A stretch of 64,000 nt of DNA from contig NC_063175.1 in the NCBI RefSeq assembly GCF_023159225.1, forward strand, positions 5,254,755 through 5,318,754. Reading direction: 5' to 3'. Position 1 is the first letter of the stretch; the number at the start of each line of letters is the position of its first letter. A program made the translations under genes and the position numbers. The DNA comes from Perognathus longimembris pacificus. Lineage: Eukaryota > Chordata > Mammalia > Rodentia > Heteromyidae. Shown here one piece after another: positions 1 to 12,879 of this stretch. The notes below the pieces were generated by a model. It was not told the origin of the DNA and made no database searches. It saw only the letters and a list, made by a program, of their open reading frames with translations.

Positions 1-123
1 AAAGCCTTTAACATATAGGCCATTTAGGGCATTCAAGATACAAACTTTAATGGCAGTGATGGAGAAGGCAGGTCTCAAGACAGTAGTGATGGTTATATGA
101 TCCAAAGGTAAAAATGTGTAGGC

Positions 124-352
124 TAGCTGGATGCCAAGGGTTCAGGTGAGTAATCCTAGCTACTGAGGAGGCTGAGATCTGAGGACAGAGCTTTGAAGCC
201 AACCCTGGACAAGACAATCTAGGAGACTCTCATCTCCAACTAACCAAGCAAAATACAGAAGTGGAGCTGTGGCACAGGTGACAGAGTGGTAGCCTTGCAC
301 AAAAACGCTAAGGACATCACCCAAGCCCTGAATTCAAGCCCCAGTACTGGCA
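124..352 (+). mobile_element. Type A SINE, diverged
   Basis: The left arm is recognised by the B1-like core 'cctagctactgaggaggc' followed by 'gagatctgagga'. The right arm carries 'gtggagctgtggcacaggtg' and ends in 'ttcaagccccagtactggc'. It is moderately diverged. The L1-related sequence begins just downstream. Confidence 0.85.
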
Positions 353-399
353 CACATGAGCACACAAATGCATGAGAAACAGGGGATAGGAGCAAGATG

Positions 400-3300
400 T
401 TGACACTGCCACAGGGAAGCTAGCTAGGTGTCTCTGACCATACAGAGATTTAGGGTCACCAGACACACTTTACCTCCAGAGATCCACACCATTTGACCTC
501 TACACAGATAAAAAGTTAGCTTACTACAGAAGGACTAACTTATCAGAAAGACAACAGACAGAAAACAGGGAAACAGCGAGCAGACCCCTGTGGTCCTGCA
601 GCAGCAGCAGCAGCTCACAGCTCTGCAGTCCACGCTCCCCCAGGTAGTGCAGGCAGACCCAGGAAAAAACAAAACAAAACAAAAAAGCACCCGGAATGCC
701 ATCAAGCAAGCTTCAGCCAGAGGATTGCTAAAACACTGAAGAAAACTGGCGGCAGCCGACCCACGGAAACCAAGGAGGGGAAGCAGCTTAGTTCCCAGAG
801 CCCACGAGTGGACCCTCACACTGAGTATGCCCTACGCTGCTCCACAGGGCTCTGCCACTGCCAGTCATAAACGGAATAGCCCACGCTGCCCAGCCTGCGC
901 ACAAGGGCAATGGCCCCACTCCTCGCCAGAGCGTGAGCCCACAGAGCAAGCCCACAGGGCCCCTCCACCAGCCACCACTCAACACTGCTGCCTGCAAGAC
1001 CACCACCACCTTCACTGCTGCCAACACGTCTCCTGGAGATCATCACCAATTTCACCATAGCCTAGGTTGCTCCTGCTGGGCCACTACCACCACCTTCACC
1101 ACTGCCAGGACTGCTCCTGTGAGACTACCACCACCTTCACAGCTTGTCGTGCCCATGCAGGACACCAAGGAAGAATTTCTTAAAGATGCCAGGGAGCAGA
1201 AAACCAATCAGAGTTACTCCAGAGTTTTCTGCAGAGACCATGAAAGCAAGGAACGTCTAGAATGAGGTATGCTACACGGTACCTAAAGAAAAATAACCAC
1301 CAACCTAGAACACTGTACCCAGCTAAGCTTTCATTCATGGTGGAGGGTCAAATAAAAACCTTCTGAAACAATATAGCTCCACTAAACCAACATTACAAAA
1401 AATTCTCAAAGACGTCCTACACACTGAAAATCAACAAAATCACAATACTGGCAGAGAAGTGAACCCTAAGTAGAAAGCCAGGTCATTAGAGCAAGAATTG
1501 AAAGTGCATATCACTTAAAAAGATAGATATAATGAAGGGAACTAACAAATACCTCTCAATCCTAATTCTCAATATTAATGGACTTAAGTCTCCAATTAAA
1601 TGACAGACTGACAAGTTGGGTTAAAAATCAAGATTTATCTTTCTGCTGTCTTCAAGAGACACATCTTGCCCACAAAAGCAAACGTATTCTGAAAGGCTGG
1701 AATAAAATCTATCAAGCAAACATCCCACATAAACAGGCTGGAGTTGCAAACCTAGTATCAGATAAAATTGACTTCAAATTGAAATCAGTAATAAGAGACA
1801 AAAAAGGTTATTACACACTAAGAAAGGGATCTCTCCTGTAGGAGGATATAACCATTCTAAATATCTATACACCAAATGCTGGAGCACCCAACTTCATCAA
1901 ACAAATACTACTGACTAAATACACACAAAGATCCAAGCACATTGATTGCTGGAGACTTTAACACACCACTGTCACCTCTGGATAGATCAACATGCCAAAA
2001 ATTCAACAAAGAAACCTCAGAACTAAACAACTGCACAGATCAACTAGACTTAACCAACATGTGCAGAACATTCCCCAGCAATACCAGCATATATGTTCTT
2101 GGCAGCACATTGAACAGTCTCTAAAATAGATCAAGCAAATCGGTACAAATTCAGAAATACTGAAATAATTCCATGCATTCTCTGAGACCACAATGGAATA
2201 AAATTTGAGCTCAACACTCAAAACCAGATTAGAAAATCCTGCAACTCATGGAAACTGAGCAACACGTGTGGGTCTTTGAAGAACCCAGAATGGAAATTTA
2301 AATGTTTATGGTATTTAACCAAAATGAGCACACAAACACCAGCTCCTCTGGGACACAGCAAAGGTAGTATTCAGAGGAAAATTTATAGCTCTGATCACCT
2401 ACATAAACAACTTGGAGAAATCACAATCCAACAATTTGATGATGTACCTGAAGATAGTTGAAAAAGAGCAACAAGCCAAAACCCAACCCAATAGACAGAA
2501 GCAAATGATTAAAATTAAACCATAATTAAATGAATTAGAGTCAAAAACATAGAATCAACAAATCAAAGAGTTGGTTCTTTGAAGAAATTAATAAAATCGA
2601 CAGACCCTTAACAAAATCTTACCAAAAAAAAATAAAGAAAACACGCCCCAAAAACAAAATCAGAGATGAGACTAGAAACATCAAGACAGAAACAACTAAG
2701 ATTCAAAATATTATAAGAATATTTTGCAATATTTTGCAAACCTATATGTTAACAAATATGAGAATGTGGAAGAAGTGGATGAATCTCTAGCAAATATTGA
2801 TATGCCCAAAGTAAACCAAGAAGATTTAACCAACTAAACAGACCCATGGCAAGTAATAAAATAGAAATGGCAGTAAGAAATCTCCCAGTCAAGAAAAGCC
2901 CATAGCCATATGGATTCACAGAAGAATTCTATAAGGCCCTCAAAGCAGAACTCATACCAATACTCCTCAAACTCCTCAATGAAAGTGAAAAGGAAAGTTC
3001 ACTACCAAACTCATTCTATGAAACCAGCATAACCCTCATCCCAAAATCAGACAGGGGCTCATCAAAGGAAGAGAAGTTTAGACCCATTTCTTTGATGAAT
3101 GTCAATGCAAAACTTCTCAAAAAAAATTCTGGTCAATGGACTCCCACAAGTCATCACAAAAAAAATTATACACTATGATAAAACTGGATTCATTCCAGGA
3201 ATGCAAAGCTAGTTCAATATATGCAAGCCAATTAGTATAATTCACCACATCAATAGGAGCAAGGATAAGCATTACATGATTATTTCTATAGACACAGTAA

Positions 3301-5705
3301 AAGCATTTCACAAAACTCAACACCCATTTATGATGAAAGCTCTGGAGAAACTAGGAATCCAAGGAACATTCCTGAATATAATAAAGGCTGTATATGACAA
3401 ACCTGCAGCTAGAATTATACTTAATGGCAAAAAGTTAAAGCCATTTCCTTTAAAATCATGAGTAATACAAGCATGTCCTCTCTCTACTCCTCGTCAACAT
3501 AGTACTAGAATTCCTAGCACAATAAGGCAAGAGGCAAATATAAAGGGGACCCAAATAGGGAAAGATGAAGTAAAAGTCTCTCTCTTGCAGATGACATGAT
3601 CCTGTATTTAAAGAACCCCATAGACTCTATGCCCAAGTAACTTGAGCTGATCCAAAACTTTGGCAAAGTAGCAGAATATAAAATAAATTCTCAGAAATCA
3701 ATGGCTTTTCTATAGGCCAACAATGCAAACAGTGTGGCTGAAATCAGGAAAGCAACTCTTTTTGCAATAGCCTCAAAAAAATAAAATACTTAGGAATAAC
3801 CTAAACCAAAGAAGCAAAAGACCTCTATGATGAAAACCTTAAAAATCTGAAAAAGGAAATTAAAGCAGAACTAAGGAAATGGAAAAACCTCCCATGCTCC
3901 TGGGTTGAGAGTGTTAACATCGTGAAAATGGCAATACTGCCAAAGGCTATACCCATTCAATGCAATACCCATCAATATCCCAACACCATTCTTTAAGAAA
4001 ATAGAGGAAGCAATCAAAAAATTCATACGGAACAAGAAAAAATCCCAAATAGCAAAAACAATACTAAGCAGGAAGAACAGTGCTGGAGGAATATTAATAC
4101 CAAACTTCCAACTCTATTACACAGCTATAATAATAAAAACTTCTTGATATTGGCACAGTGAGGACCAATGAAATAGAACTGAAGACCCAGAAATGAACCC
4201 ACAGACCTATGGCCAGCTAAGCTTTGATAAGGGAGCCCAAAACAACAAATGGTGCTGGCAAAATTGGTTAAATATCTGTAACAAACTAAAGCTAGATCCT
4301 TATACATCACCCTGTACCAGAATCAATCCAAATGGATCAAAGACTTCAAGGTAAAAGCAGGTACACTGAAAACATTGCAGGAAGGAATAGGAGAAACATT
4401 TGGGCTTCTTGGTACAGGCTTTCTTAATAAAGGCCCAGAAACAAAATAAATCAAAGAAAGGTTGAACAAATGTGATTGCATGAAATTGCAGAGCTTCTGC
4501 ATGGCAAAGGATATAGCCTGCAAGACAAATAGAAAGACCTCAGATTGGGAAAAATCTTCACTGGTCATACAACAGACAAAGACCTCATACCTTAAAATAT
4601 ACTTAGAAATCAAAAAATTAAGTTCCCCCAAAACAAATCTTCAAAGAATCAACTGCTCCCTTAATAAATGGGCTAAAGACTTAAAGAGAGCCTTCTTTGA
4701 AGAGAAAACGAGAATGGCCAAGAGGTACATGAGAAAGTGCTCAACATCACCCACCAACATTGATATTCCACCTCACCCCAGTAAGAATGGTCATTATCAA
4801 GAAAAATAATAACTGTTGTGACTAAAAGAACCCTACTACACTGTTGGTGGGGTTGTAAATTTGTTCACTCTGGAAAGCAGTGTGGAGGTTCCTCAAAAGG
4901 CTAAATTTAACCAGCAATGCCACTATTGGGCATTTATCCAAAGGATTATAAGCAAGACTTCACTAAAACTACCAGCACAACTATGTTTATCACAGCACAA
5001 TTTAGCATCTCTACATGGTAAAGCTAGACGAATAGATCAAGAAGATGTGGTACATATACACAATGGAATTTTATGCTTCTATCAGAAAGAATGGCATTGC
5101 CTCATAAATAAGGAAATGGAAATACTTGGAAAAAATCATAGTAAGTGACGTGGGACAGACCCAAAGAAACATAGACTGTATTATTTCCCTTGTTTGTAAT
5201 AATTAGTACATGTCTAGGATAGTCCCAGCAGAAGATCACAATAGCTCAATAGCTATGTACATATGAACACATAAGCTGATGCTAAGTGAAATGAACTCCA
5301 AATTATGGAAATAAGTGGTTTATCATAGTTGTTATTTTCAACATACCATGTGAAGATATGCCATTTTCTTTTATTTTTCTTCCCCATGGTTTTACCCCTG
5401 ATGTCACTGTAACTGATTTTGGTACTCTGAGTATTGTATATACATTTATCAGAACTAGGGAGGGGAAGGAGAACATCAAAATGGAGAGACAAAGGGAAAA
5501 AGGCAAACCAATGCAACAGCAATACTTATAAGACAATATGCTGTAACCCAACTGTAGTACTTGGGGGGGATGGGAGGGAATTGGGATGGGGGGATAGGGG
5601 AGAAAAATGAGGGAGGAGTTAACAAGTTTGATAAGAAATGTACTCACTGCCTTACATATGAAACTGTAACCCCTCTGTACCTTACTTTCACAACCTATTA
5701 TTTTT
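400..5705 (+). mobile_element. Degraded long L1 retrotransposon (5' region, ORF2, 3'UTR)
   Basis: An old, near full-length L1. The stretch at 1180-1480 resembles the segment that precedes ORF2 in ancient L1M elements. ORF2 then runs from about 1510 to about 5150, broken by many stops and frameshifts. Endonuclease pieces are readable: CCLQETHL near 1640 and GDFNTPLSPLDRS near 1945. A reverse-transcriptase piece lies at 3276-3461, and the metal-binding box survives as LADDM near 3590. The C-terminal part is at 4462-5148. The 3'UTR ends in 'gtaacccctctgtacc' and an A-rich tail near 5705. I see no ORF1 frame, and the 5' boundary (about 400) is uncertain. Confidence 0.85.
988..1143 (+). repeat. 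Diverged tandem repeat, 4 units of about 42 bp, in the L1 5' region
   Basis: Four units begin at 988, 1030, 1070 and 1114. Each carries a 'ctcctg' or 'ctgcctg' lead and a 'accaccaccttcac'-like core. Unit spacing is 42, 40 and 44 bp. It lies upstream of the L1 ORF2 remnant, so it probably belongs to the L1 5'UTR or ORF1 region. Confidence 0.6.
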
Positions 5706-5743
5706 TTTAAAGTAGAAGCAGAAGAAGAGTCACATTATGTCTG

Positions 5744-5822
5744 AAGGCCGAGCTGTAGCCTACTGACAAAGTGCTTGCCTAGTAAGTGCAATGCCCTAAG
5801 TTTAATCCCCCATACCAAAAAG
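5744..5822 (+). mobile_element. ID-like SINE monomer
   Basis: About 80 bp resembling the tRNA-derived ID body: 'gctgtagcctactgacaaagtgc', 'ttgcctagtaagtgc', then 'agtttaatcccccatacc'. It has no composite right arm. Confidence 0.7.
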
Positions 5823-5887
5823 AAAAGCTTTTTAAAACTACTCTTAAAAGCAAATAATTCCAGGGAAAGAAAAGGAGTAGATCCACA

Positions 5888-6090
5888 AGGCACTGGTGGC
5901 TTATGCTTGTAATCCTAGCTACTCAGGAGACTGAGATCTAAGGATCACAGTTCAGAGACAAACCAAGTAGGAAAATCTGTGAGATTCTTATCTCCAGTTA
6001 ATCACAGAAAGAGTCAGTGGTGGCACTGTGAGCAAAAGGAGCTTAGGGACAGCACCCAGGCCCAGCGTTCAAGCCCCAGGACCAGCAACA
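5888..6090 (+). mobile_element. Type A SINE
   Basis: Begins 'cactggtggcttatgcttgt' with a clear B1-like core. The right arm is shortened but keeps 'ggacagcacccaggcccag' and 'ttcaagccccaggacc'. Confidence 0.85.
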
Positions 6091-6129
6091 ACAAAGAGGG
6101 AGGGGCAGAGACTCTCCTTCAAAATCTCT

Positions 6130-6470
6130 ATGTAGAAGCCCTAAACTTCCAGTATGATGGTATTTGAAGATGAGGCTGTTGGATGGCAGTTAAGAGTTGG
6201 ATAATCTCTTGTGAGTTGAGATCTCATGGTAAGATTAATGGCCAATTCTCTCCCCGCCCCGCCCCCACCTTCCCCATGTCACATGAGAATACAGCAGGAA
6301 GTCAGTTGTCCACAAGTCAGAAGGAAGGCGCTTTTGCCACAGCCCACACCTTCCTGGACCCTTGACCTTGACCTTCCCACCCTCCAAAACTGTGGGAAAT
6401 AAAAGTCTGTTGTTAAAGCCACATGAACTCTGGTGTTTTGCTCTAGGAGCCCAGTAGATGAGTAAGACAG
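6130..6470 (+). mobile_element. MaLR-type (MLT1-like) LTR
   Basis: The 5' part reads 'gatggtatttgaagatgagg', like the start of MLT1 LTRs. The 3' part has 'ccaaaactgtgggaaataaa' followed by 'gtctgttgttaaagcc' and ends near 'gagtaagacag'. The AATAAA is the LTR polyadenylation signal. No internal retroviral sequence adjoins it, so it is probably a solo LTR. Confidence 0.7.
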
Positions 6471-6499
6471 CTATTTCAAATATTTTGTGTTTGAATCAC

Positions 6500-6960
6500 C
6501 TATGGAAGCTCCAGATGGCAAGTAGGTCTTGTTGGGATCCATTTTCCCCTTGATGGAAGGGGCTTGATGCACCTCCCCCAGCCCTGGGGAATGCGGCCCT
6601 GCTGCCCCCTCTGGATTGGAATCCAGAGAAACCGGTTGGGCAAACAGCCCCCAACCTTCTAGCCAGCCCGGCACCTACCAACCCGCCCTGGTTCGGCGCG
6701 CTCGAGTGACGTTAGCCCTTGGGGGTCAGGTGATACCTTTCAGCCTATCGACATCCTGGCCAAACCCCTCCCTCGGAATCATCCCCCCTTGTCCTTCTCT
6801 TAATAAAGTCAGTTCGCTCTAAGAAGCTGACCCCGTTGCATGTGTATGTTGGAGGCGGGCACACATCTGCGGCTGATCCCGTGCGCGTCAGGTCGGAGCT
6901 GACCCCCTGTTCCACTCTAACTTACCTGCAGGTCGGGTGATTAGGGGAGAGGGCGAGAAA
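6500..6960 (+). mobile_element. Putative solo LTR, unclassified
   Basis: GC-rich block unlike its flanks, with an AATAAA at about 6800 ('cttaataaagtcag') followed by a CpG-containing 'R/U5-like' stretch ('gtatgttggaggcggg', 'tgcgcgtcaggtcgg'). This layout suggests an ERV LTR. I could not fix the TG/CA ends or a target-site duplication, and a CpG-rich single-copy element is an alternative. Confidence 0.4.
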
Positions 6961-9050
6961 GGAGGGTGGAAAGAAAGAAGGAAGAGTCCAAGCCGGGAGG
7001 GGCAAAAAAACCCAACAGGTCTGGATGCAGGAATCTCAAGTTAAGGGGAAACAAGTAATTACTTGAAATTGTAACTTTGTCACGGGGTGAATAAAGCACC
7101 CAACTGTAGGATGTGGGTGCTGAGACAAGCTAAGGAAGTAAGTGGTACATGGGGGAGAAGTGCCCTGATTGCCAAGAAAGGACATCTGTCTCAGGACAGC
7201 TGCAGTGCTGACGTCAGAGGAAGAGCTTCAGAAGCAAAGGTAGCAAGTGACCTGGAGAAGGGGAGGGAGGATATACAAAAGACTCTTGGGATATAACAAT
7301 TAGAACATCTCAGTGATCTTTATCCATGTGCTTCAGATGGAAGCAGAAGAGCATGAACTGTTGGGTAGAAAGGTTCTGAAAAATGAGAAGAGAGGGAAGC
7401 TAACTAGTGGGCATCCTATGGCTGTGAGGCAGGTGAGGCATATATGAAGAGAGAGGCAAGAAGGAAGGAAATATAGAAAGAGGAGGTCCTAGCACATGAA
7501 TGTCTATTACTGGAGTCCCCTCTCCCATCAGACGCAGTGTCTGCTTAGTACCCCACTATGGTCAACCATGTCTGGCAAGCCCAAGTGTGGCTCCATGGAC
7601 AGGAGCTCACGGGTGTAATCACTGGAGACCCTGAGTTCACTGTCTTCATCACAGCAGGTGCCCTCCCTCTTGATAGAGATCTGAGCAGCACACTGTCCAA
7701 AGATTGAGTTTGGGAATAAGCTGGGAAGAAAGGAAATGGAAGTGACAAATCTAGATCCTCACTAACATGGGCTGCTGGGAAGAACAATGCTGTGAGAACT
7801 CTTGCAGATACAAAGAACTTTCTAGCACCAGCCTCTGAAGATATAGCTAACCAGGGCTGGCTAGGCAGGGATTTGTATGTATGAAAAGGACATAAGCAAG
7901 TTTCATTGATACTGCTGAACTTCAGGTTTGGACCAGACCCAGGAAATTGCTGATCGACGTTTGCTTCTGCATTCTCAATTGTTCAATGTCTATTGACTTC
8001 AGATTATGATGTCTACGATTCTCCTCAACCTGGGCTTGGGGGATGGGGGGAGCTATCTAGAAAATTACCACAATCCCTGGTTCCTTCTGAAACTTTAATA
8101 GAAAGTTAGAAACCTTTGAAGAGTACAGTAACAACCTTGCTATGGTGGTCTAGGAGAAGAAAAGTCTAATGTCCAGCAGTGGGCTAAGGGTGCTTAGGTT
8201 TACTTGGAGAACTTCACTGTTCTCCTGAGGTCAATGACATAAGCATGCTCTGGCTTTTTCTTCACACATTGGACCCAGCTCCTTGTGGCCTGGTCACCAC
8301 AGACACCAACACATTTTTCTAGTCTTAAGTCAGACCAGCAAAGAGCTCTGCTGAGTCCTTCAGGTTAGCCTTGAGATCACAGGTCCTTCTCTCACCTAAA
8401 ACTCTAGGGATAATCACCTCCATAGTTCTAAAGTCTGGGCTGTAAAGAGATTGTTTCTGGGAAGAGACTTGGTTAAAAGACTATCCTTTGGTGAAAACCA
8501 AAAAATTCTCTTGAGAGATTTGCATTATTTTCTAAGAGGTGTCATGGCATAATGGCCAAAAGTCCTATTTGTAGACACCAAAAAGGTTTCACTGTTGGTT
8601 CCCAACTTACTCTTTTAAATGATTGTGCAAGGTTATTTGAGTTTAATGTCTTTACCTAATGTATATAAAATAGACAGCTATAATATAATACTAGCTATCA
8701 TTATTCTTCATTTTAAATACTTCTTGGTAGATAAACTTAAATTCATATTCATATTTTCTTGCTGTTACAGAAACTCTGGAAGTATGTATTTGGGAAATAG
8801 GAAGTGAAGGACAACAGGTTGAAAGCAAAAACTCTCAGCAAATAAGTGTATATATCTGCACACACACATGCACACATAAACCATCAAAGAGATTAGTGAT
8901 GCTTTCTCTTATGGCTACATTTTAAGTTGTACACAGTAAGATATTTCATCATGACAGTTCTACACATGCATAGAATGTACTTTCATCACATTTGATCCAA
9001 TTATTACTCTTGGTCTTTTCTGTCACAAGCAAACTCAAACTACCTACAAC
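6961..9050. other. No gene or repeat recognised
   Basis: About 2.1 kb of mixed-composition DNA. The open frames are short (80 codons or fewer) and show no familiar domain. I see no complete mobile element. Confidence 0.6.
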
Positions 9051-9277
9051 TAGCTAAATGCTGGTGCTCATGCCTGTAATACTAGCTAGGCAGATGGCTG
9101 AAATATGGAGGACCAAGGTTCAAAGTCAGCCTGAGCAGAAAACCCAATGATATTCCATCTCCTAAATAACCAGCAAAACTCTGGGCTGAATATATAATTC
9201 AAGTGATGGAACAGTAGCTAAACAAGCAAGTCAAGCGAGCACAGGGCACTGATTTCAAGCCTCCATATTAGGGGAGA
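9051..9277 (+). mobile_element. Type A SINE, strongly diverged
   Basis: Left-arm traces are 'ctggtgctcatgcctgtaat' and 'ttcaaagtcagcctgagc'. The right arm is barely recognisable ('atttcaagcctcc'). Confidence 0.65.
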
Positions 9278-9286
9278 AAATCTGTT

Positions 9287-10224
9287 AAAAAGCAAAGCTG
9301 TTACAACACGTTGGTGAGAGTGTAAGCTTGTTTGACCACTCTGGAAAGCAGTGTGGAGTTCCTCTAAAGGCTAAACATAGAGCTCCCCCATGACCCAGCA
9401 ACTCTACTTCGGGGCATTTAACCAACTGGCCACAAACAAGGCCACACTGAAGCTATCAGCACAACCATTTTCATCACAGGAAAATTTACCATTGCTAAAA
9501 TATGGAACCAACCCAGATGCCCCTCAGTAGATGAATGGATCAAGAAAATGTGATACATATACACAATGCAATTCTATGCTTCTATTAGAAAGAATGACTT
9601 GGCCCCATTTGTAAGGAAACGGAAATCCTTGGTGGGGGGGGGGGGGGAATCATACTAAGTGAAGTGAGCCAGACCCAAAGAAACATAAACTCCATGGTTT
9701 CCCACATTAGTAATAATTAGTATATGTCTAGGACAGTGCTAGCAGATGAGCTATGCACATATGATCACATAAGATGATGCTAAGTGAAATAAACTCCAAG
9801 ATATGGAAATGAGTGGTTTAGTACTGTTGTTGTTGTTATTTTTAACATACTATGTGAAAATATTTCGTTTTTTCTTTTGTTTATCTTCCCTATGGTTTAG
9901 CCCTTGTTGTCACTGTGTTTGATTTTGGTACCCTGGGTGTTGTATATATGTTTGTCTGAATTAGGGAAGGAAAGGGGAACATCAAAATGGTGAGACAAAG
10001 GGTAAATGGTGAACCAATGCAATAGCAATACTTACAAGACAATATATTGTAAACTAACTGTACAACTCGAGGGGACTGGGAAGAAGAGAAGGTGGGAGAA
10101 AAATGAGGAAGAGGGTAGCAAGTTTGACAAGAAATGTACTTACTACCTTAGTATATAACTGTAACTCCTCTATAAATCACCTTGACAGTGAAAAAAAAAA
10201 CTTATAAAAAAGCAAAGATGTTAC
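9287..10224 (+). mobile_element. 5'-truncated L1 with target-site duplication
   Basis: The insert (about 9305-10206) holds the end of ORF2 and the 3'UTR and finishes in 'ccttgacagtgaaaaaaaaa'. It is flanked by AAAAAGCAAAGCTGTTAC (9287-9304) and AAAAAGCAAAGATGTTAC (10207-10224). That is an 18 bp duplication with one mismatch, as expected of L1 insertion. A 15-base G run lies near 9634. Confidence 0.9.
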
Positions 10225-11029
10225 CAGCTACAGCATCTTCCTATCTAATCACCAGATGATGGGCATGGTGCAGCTAGCCCTGTATAGTGTGTAGCAGGTG
10301 CTCAGCAGGTGCAGTTGGAGCAGAACTGGCATGCATACCACATTCCCTTGAGAACCTCACTAGAGAGAGACAAAAATTCACATTTCTAGTGACCACATAA
10401 AGAAACATATGGGGTTTTTTTTGTTTTGATATTTAAAACAAATAAAGAAGCTATGTCATACTCCCTGGTCCCTTGACAAGCAGAAAAGATATCAAACACA
10501 CTACAGAGGAGGCTTAAAGCAGGCCTGGGCATACTTGTTCACAAGCTAGATCAAGCTCTTGTTGTCATTATCAGAAAAGTTCACTGAATCCTGGCACTTC
10601 AGATTCCATATAAAGGAATTCAGAGGGATTTCAGTTCAGAGACTACATACAAGCACCTCCATGACCCTAAAGTATTGAGAGTGGGCAAGAAATTCTGCAG
10701 AGCACAGACTGAGAACCTCAAAGAGTATTGGTGGAACACAGTCACAAAATGAATAAGAGTAATGTGGCTGGCATCTTCTCCCAGGGGAAGGAAATAGGGA
10801 CACAGCACTTCTTGTCATCTACATTTGATTTCCTCTAACCATGAGTCAGGTTGTCTTGCATGTATTAAGTTCTGCAAACTGTCCATTAGCACATTCGTTC
10901 CAACAATGCCCAGTCCTCAGTGGGTATGACCACATTTTGTCTTGACAATTACCCACAATCCTATGCTCCCACTGTCAAATACATCTTTGCTTTGAAAATC
11001 AATCAGAAATGAAACCTTTGAGAGGCATC
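10225..11029. other. No gene or repeat recognised
   Basis: Apparently unique DNA. I see no coding frame with family resemblance. Confidence 0.55.
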
Positions 11030-11270
11030 TAGCATCATGGTTCAGTCAGTAATAGCAAGGATTTTAACACCAGATGTGCTGAGGCCAAATCCTAACTGTA
11101 ATGGGAGTCCTCTTAGTTCCTCATCCCTCAGTTTCTCCACTGATAAGGATGAAAATGGGAATGGAATTGAGCTCCCAACCATGTAACAAACACCAAGTAA
11201 GAAAGTTCCAAGCACAGAGCTCAGCATACCATCTGGTATATGATGGCCATTCAATAAATCATGAACGAAA
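11030..11270 (+). mobile_element. MIR SINE (ancient)
   Basis: Recognised by 'cctcagtttctccactgata' (the MIR core), then 'agcacagagctcagcatacc', 'tggtatatgatggcc' and 'attcaataaatcatgaac'. This element predates rodents, so the surrounding DNA is old. Confidence 0.8.
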
Positions 11271-12052
11271 GATGAATCTCATCTTGTCTCTAGATACTTG
11301 AAAATGCAGCCATTTCTTACATCCAGACAAATACAGTATCTGAAATTGGAATAGTTTGGATCTAAGGTCAGGGGCAGAGAGTTCCCATTTCCTGAATATA
11401 AAAATTAGTGTTCATTAGGAGCAGCTGTGTAACTTAGCAACAGCTCCCATCCACTGGGCTATTTTTTACTTGCGTGGAATTGTGGTGGAGTTTCTCTCCC
11501 CTCACTGTCAAAATCATCATGCCTCATAAGTGGACAGGATCTATTTCAGCAAGATGAGAGGCTATCTCGCTGGGCACTTCAGGGACACCTTCGGTGTGTC
11601 TCAGGATGAAGTGTCTTCTATAAGGAAGGACCAGTCATGTGAACAGGGTTGTCTAGTTCTGTAGCTCATCCAGCATTGGGGATCTGGGGAATATTGTATA
11701 GAGCATCTCTGAGACTCCTGGAAGGAGTCCATGGAAAGACTCCATGCCCATGGCTCCCCTGCACCCTATATCTGTCAGAGCTGGTTTCTCTATCCTGCTA
11801 TTGAACTAATAAGAAGAAATAAGTCTTCTGAACAACTTACCTGTATGAAGCTTTTGTTAAAGAAACCCTGTAGGCTGATACGAGTTCTGGTCTATTTTGA
11901 TTGCTTTGACTCTGGTTTTAGAACTCTACAGAGTTTTTGTGTCCATGATACACTAGTTGAAGAAAATGAGCCCAAGGCCAGCCTCAGAATAAGAAGCTGT
12001 AAGATTTTCCATAAACACAGGTCTGCCACTTGGACTTCAAAACTCCTTTGTT
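11271..12052. other. No gene recognised
   Basis: Unique-looking DNA. The 107-codon plus frame at 11731-12054 has no recognisable domain and is probably chance. Confidence 0.5.
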
Positions 12053-12285
12053 AGCCAGGCACAAGTGGCTCATGCTTGTAATCCTAGCTACTCAAGAGGC
12101 TGAGATCTGAGGACCATGATTTGAAGCCAGCCTAGGCAAGGAAGTCTGAGAGACTCTTATCTCCAATAAACAATTCTGAAAAAGCTGGAAGTGGAGCTAT
12201 GGCTCAAGTGCTAGAGTGCTAGCCTTGATCAAAAGAAGCTCAGAAACATCACCTAGACCCTGAGCTCAAGCCCCAGAACCACAGG
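12053..12285 (+). mobile_element. Type A SINE (one arm of an inverted pair)
   Basis: Near-complete: 'ccaggcacaagtggctcatg' to 'gctcaagccccagaacc'. It faces a minus-strand copy about 55 bp downstream. Confidence 0.9.
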
Positions 12286-12341
12286 GAGAAAGAGGGATGA
12301 ACTGCAAAATTTCAGTATAATCCCACAAACTCAGGAGCTTT

Positions 12342-12580
12342 TTTCTGTCAGTCTTGGGGCTTGAACTCAGGATCTGAGTGCTGTCCCTGAGCCTTTTTGT
12401 GCTCAGGGCTACCGTTCTACCATTTGAGCCACAGCTCCACTTCCAGCTTTTTTTATTTTGGTAATTTATTGGATATAAGAGTTTCACAGACTTTCCTGCC
12501 CAAGCTGACTTTGAACTGTGATCCTCAGATGTCAGCCTCTTATGTAGTTAGGATTGTGTGAGTCACTGGTACTGGGCCTA
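12342..12580 (-). mobile_element. Type A SINE, inverted relative to the 12.05 kb copy
   Basis: Read on the plus strand it begins with the complement of the right arm ('ggggcttgaactcaggatct', 'tttgagccacagctccactt') and ends with the complement of the left arm ('gtgatcctcagatgtcagcc'). Confidence 0.9.
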
Positions 12581-12879
12581 CAATTTGTTCTTTGCTCTTA
12601 GTTATCATTTGGATAGCTTGAGTGCCAGTATGCAGAATGAAGATGAAAATGAACATCTCATGCTTCAAGGTGCTGCTTTGTTTTCCAATGTCCTGCCCTA
12701 CACATTTGTGACATAACCTTGTCTGAAAAACTCCAGCAGGAACATGCATGGATGATGATGGTCATCCTGAGCATTGCGTTTAATTCGTTAAGGAGAGCTG
12801 TTGTAAGCACTGCCTCACACTGTCAAGATGAGAGCTAGAGAACTCTGTCGCACACATGCTGACAGAGTCCATGAACACT

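Noticed and set aside
11731..12054. 107-codon plus frame as a possible small gene
   Set aside because: No recognisable domain, no promoter or splice evidence, and it ends at the edge of a SINE.
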